Positions 62,062 to 64,000 of a DNA stretch of 64,000 nt are shown here, in pieces (the stretch's first letter is position 1; each line of letters starts with the position of its first letter). This DNA is from UBA5239 sp040391785 (GTDB taxonomy: Bacteria; Verrucomicrobiota; Lentisphaeria; Victivallales; Victivallaceae), in the NCBI GenBank assembly GCA_040391785.1, contig JBEBXH010000021.1, forward strand, positions 6,796 to 70,795. The letters are read 5' to 3'. Made by a program: the position numbers and the translations under genes. The notes beneath the pieces are model-generated. The model worked only from the letters and a program-made list of their open reading frames with translations, was not told the DNA's origin and ran no database searches.

Positions 62062-62124
62062 AATTCAAAATTCCAATAATTGACTACTCATTTAATATTA
62101 TAACCAATTTTCAGCATCTGTCAA
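62050..62124 (-). promoter_or_regulatory. Promoter and duplicated start-region repeat of cassette 4
   Basis: On the minus strand TTGACA (62124-62119) and TATAAT (62102-62097) are 16 bases apart. ATGAGTAGTCAA occurs at 62091-62080 and again at 62061-62050, exactly 30 bases apart; the second copy is the GntR start codon region itself. The first copy would encode a short leader peptide, MSSQLLEF. Confidence 0.65.
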
Positions 62125-62167
62125 TCCCCCAAACCAATAATTTTCAGTTTTTTCGGTCCAAAATAAA

Positions 62168-62207
62168 ATGGGACGAATGAGACATATACCCGTCCCATTC
62201 GTCCCAT
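62168..62207. repeat. Intergenic hairpin after prfH (GGGAC-word type)
   Basis: ATGGGACGAATGAGAC (62168-62183) pairs with GTCCCATTCGTCCCAT (62192-62207), a 16-bp stem with one mismatch and 8-base loop. On the minus strand it is followed by TTTATTTTGG, so it can terminate prfH transcription. The word GGGACGAAT is shared with the element at 19434. The rest of 62062-62229 holds the GntR promoter. Confidence 0.7.
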
Positions 62208-62229
62208 CAAAAACGAACTCACTCGGAAT

Positions 62230-62868
62230 TCATTTGTCGAAGCGCCAAAGTTCCTTGCCCCGGATAACGATCACCGGGTTGCCGCGTTCCAGCTCCTGAT
62301 GGCTGCGCCAGACTTCCGTGTCCAGACGCGAGAGCCCGGCGGCGTTCAGCTCCGACAGCTTCGCCGCCAGCCGGACCAGCGCCAGCTGACGGTTCCGGTG
62401 CTGCGAGCGTTCCTCACCGGCTTCGGCTCGAACCCCGGTCGGGCGGTGCAGCGCCTGAATCCGCGAATCCGTCGTATTGACATGCTGGCCGCCCGGACCG
62501 CTGCCCCGGCAACTCGAAATCTCAACATCATCCAGCCGGAAAGCCAGCTCCGGATCCGCCTGAAAACGACGTATTCCGGCAAACCAGTTCCGCCGTTTGT
62601 GGTGCGGCCGGAAAGGGCTGACCGCCGTCCACTGCACCGTGCCGAGCAGCGGATCGGTCAGTTGTTCGACCCGGTCGCCACTCACCTCGAACAGAACCGA
62701 GCGGATCGAATCACCCTCCCAATCACCGCAGATGTCCACCGGGCAAATCGTCACGCCCTTCTCGCTGAGCCCGGAGTAAAGCCAGCGGGCAACCCGCGCC
62801 GCCAGCAACCGGCACTCCTCCGGGCCATGCCCCGAGGTCACTTCCAGAAAATACCGCTGCTTCTTCAT
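62230..62868 (-). CDS. prfH: Peptide chain release factor homologue PrfH
   Basis: PrfH frees peptides from ribosomes whose decoding centre has been cut, allowing repair of the 16S rRNA by the partner ligase. The 212-residue protein has the peptidyl-tRNA hydrolysis motif SGPGGQHVNTTDSRIQ (GGQ at 126-128), followed by RPTGVRAEAGEERSQHRNRQ, as in class I release factors. It is much shorter than RF1/RF2 and has YFLEVTSGHGPEECRLLAAR at the N terminus in place of their domains. ATG 62868 overlaps the rtcB2 stop (ATGA), which fixes the start although the frame is open upstream. Confidence 0.93.
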   Translation of the reverse strand: MKKQRYFLEVTSGHGPEECRLLAARVARWLYSGLSEKGVTICPVDICGDWEGDSIRSVLFEVSGDRVEQLTDPLLGTVQWTAVSPFRPHHKRRNWFAGIRRFQADPELAFRLDDVEISSCRGSGPGGQHVNTTDSRIQALHRPTGVRAEAGEERSQHRNRQLALVRLAAKLSELNAAGLSRLDTEVWRSHQELERGNPVIVIRGKELWRFDK

Positions 62869-63989
62869 CGCCGCCCCCTTTTCCGGTCGTTTTCCTCGGC
62901 CGGGGTCTTGTAGGTAACGAGCGGTTTCAGCACGGCGATCACCCGGATCACTCCGGCCTGTACCAGGTCGCCGATCACAGCCTCGATATTCTTGTACGCC
63001 TCGGGCGCTTCCTCGTACAGCAAATCGCGGTCGTTGCAGACCACCACGCCGCCGAGCTTGGTCCGGCGCATATTTTCCGGCGAGAAACGGCTCTCCATCC
63101 GGGCCCGGGCGGAGTGGCGGTTCCACTTCCGGCCCGCGCCATGCGCCGCCGACCAGAGATTTTCCGCCTGCGGCCCGACCGGCTCCACCAGATAACTGAA
63201 AGTGCCGCGGGAACCCGCGATGACAAACGGAGTACCCGCCTGCGTGGATGCCGCTCCTTTGCGGTGAATCCAGCGGTCCGGCATCACCGGGTCGGCACTC
63301 ACCGAGTTGTGACAATTGTCGCAGAAAAGTTCTCCGCTCTCACCGAGCAGCTGCAAAAATGCCTCCGCCGCCAGCTGACGACTGAGCGTCGCCCAGCTCA
63401 CCAGCCGGTCGTGCCGTTCCAGATATTTCCGCCCGCCTTCCGAGGCCGAATCCAGCCCGCCGGACGGCGTCCACTCACGCAGGGCCTGCCCGTGGCCGCG
63501 GCTGCCGGAGTGAACCAGCAGCCAGAGGTTTTGACGGTCGAGCTTCAGCTCCCCGGCCCGGCCGGACTCCTTGATCTCCACCAGTTCCTGCAGCTCGGCG
63601 AAATGGTTACCGAACCCCAGCGAACCGAGGTCGCGCCGCAGCCAGTCCGGCCAGTCGGCAGGAAATTCGTGGTCCAACGCCGGGAGCTCACGGTCGATCA
63701 AACGCCGCTCCACCCGGTTGACGCGGAATTTGCCCGCCGGGATCGAGGTGCGAAAAAGCGCCATGCCGCAGCCGACGTCGCCGCCGATGAATTCAGGGTA
63801 AATCACCCCTTCCGTCTGCAAAGCCGCCCCGATCGGCGAGGAAAGTCCCGGATGCAGATCCGGCATCCCCACCGCCCCGGTCATTCCGGGCAGCGCAGCC
63901 AGGTTTCTAAGTTGTTCTTCCGCCTTGCCTTCCATCCAGGTAGCTGCGGAATGATAAAAACGAATCGTTTCCAATGATTTCAAAATCAA
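62865..63989 (-). CDS. rtcB2: RNA ligase RtcB2, partner of PrfH
   Basis: RtcB joins RNA 2',3'-cyclic-phosphate or 3'-phosphate ends to 5'-OH ends with GTP and Mn2+. The 374-residue protein keeps the metal and GMP residues: D71 and C74 (IGGDVGCGMALFR), N128-H129 (GFGNHFAEL), H160 (LLVHSGSRGHG), H227 (DNCHNSV), HRKGA (242-246) and the guanylated H283 (SAAHGAGRKWNR). It is shorter than E. coli RtcB, as expected for the PrfH-linked RtcB2 group. The likely start is TTG 63989 after GGAG; the frame is open to the window edge, so a start slightly upstream cannot be excluded. Confidence 0.92.
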   Translation of the reverse strand: MILKSLETIRFYHSAATWMEGKAEEQLRNLAALPGMTGAVGMPDLHPGLSSPIGAALQTEGVIYPEFIGGDVGCGMALFRTSIPAGKFRVNRVERRLIDRELPALDHEFPADWPDWLRRDLGSLGFGNHFAELQELVEIKESGRAGELKLDRQNLWLLVHSGSRGHGQALREWTPSGGLDSASEGGRKYLERHDRLVSWATLSRQLAAEAFLQLLGESGELFCDNCHNSVSADPVMPDRWIHRKGAASTQAGTPFVIAGSRGTFSYLVEPVGPQAENLWSAAHGAGRKWNRHSARARMESRFSPENMRRTKLGGVVVCNDRDLLYEEAPEAYKNIEAVIGDLVQAGVIRVIAVLKPLVTYKTPAEENDRKRGRR

Positions 63990-64000
63990 ATTTCTCCAAA

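Noticed and set aside
1..64000. CRISPR array or prophage
   Set aside because: No regularly spaced repeats and no capsid, integrase or terminase-like genes were seen.

Overview
The window looks like chromosome of a Lentisphaerota (Victivallales-like) gut or environmental bacterium in the PVC group. The evidence is a DUF1549/DUF1553 + DUF1501 pair, H-X9-DG pseudopilins with a nearly invariant N-terminal helix, a TIGR04073 exosortase-associated protein, a B12-dependent ribonucleotide reductase and many very large secreted glycosidases. No CRISPR array, rRNA, tRNA, phage or intact insertion sequence was seen. The taxonomic call is inference from gene content, not from a marker-gene search.

Layout. 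1-3.2 kb: argJ (cut by the left edge) and queF, then a TIGR04073 protein and ychF. 3.3-9.3 kb: murJ and a three-gene DUF1549/DUF1501/pre-peptidase-like cluster. 9.3-13.7 kb, minus strand: dxs, a small exported coiled-coil protein, an RdgC-like protein, a zinc-ribbon protein and thiE. 13.8-17 kb: an MlaE/MlaD lipid-transport operon without its ATPase. 17-22.4 kb: nrdJ (with tandem NrdR-box-like sites), mnmG and an orphan DppC-type permease. 22.4-43 kb: carbohydrate catabolism, consisting of two LacI-pseudopilin-glycosidase cassettes, two AraC-glycosidase divergent pairs, a secreted carbonic anhydrase and a ROK protein + nagA. 43-47.6 kb: a decayed gene remnant, yhcH-like, an ECF sigma operon, mutT, obg and rpmA. 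47.6-62.1 kb: two further regulator-pseudopilin-glycosidase cassettes flanking pirin and glycogen genes (glgA-glgB). 62.2-64 kb: the RNA-repair pair rtcB2-prfH.

The most striking pattern is a three-gene cassette that occurs four times in the same order: a one-component regulator (LacI three times, a GntR/LacI-sensor hybrid once), then a type IV pilin-like H-X9-DG protein, then an 870-1150 residue exported glycosidase. Gene spacing is 2-39 nt. Each regulator has its own near-consensus sigma-70 promoter, and each promoter carries a different candidate operator. This suggests separately induced, self-regulated glycan-use modules in which the pseudopilin is a functional partner of the enzyme, in place of the SusC/SusD pair of Bacteroidota. 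That function is inference; the gene order and operators are seen directly.

Coding is tightly packed. Four of five convergent gene ends touch or overlap. The remaining intergenic spaces hold hairpin elements whose arms are built of reiterated ~9-10 nt words.
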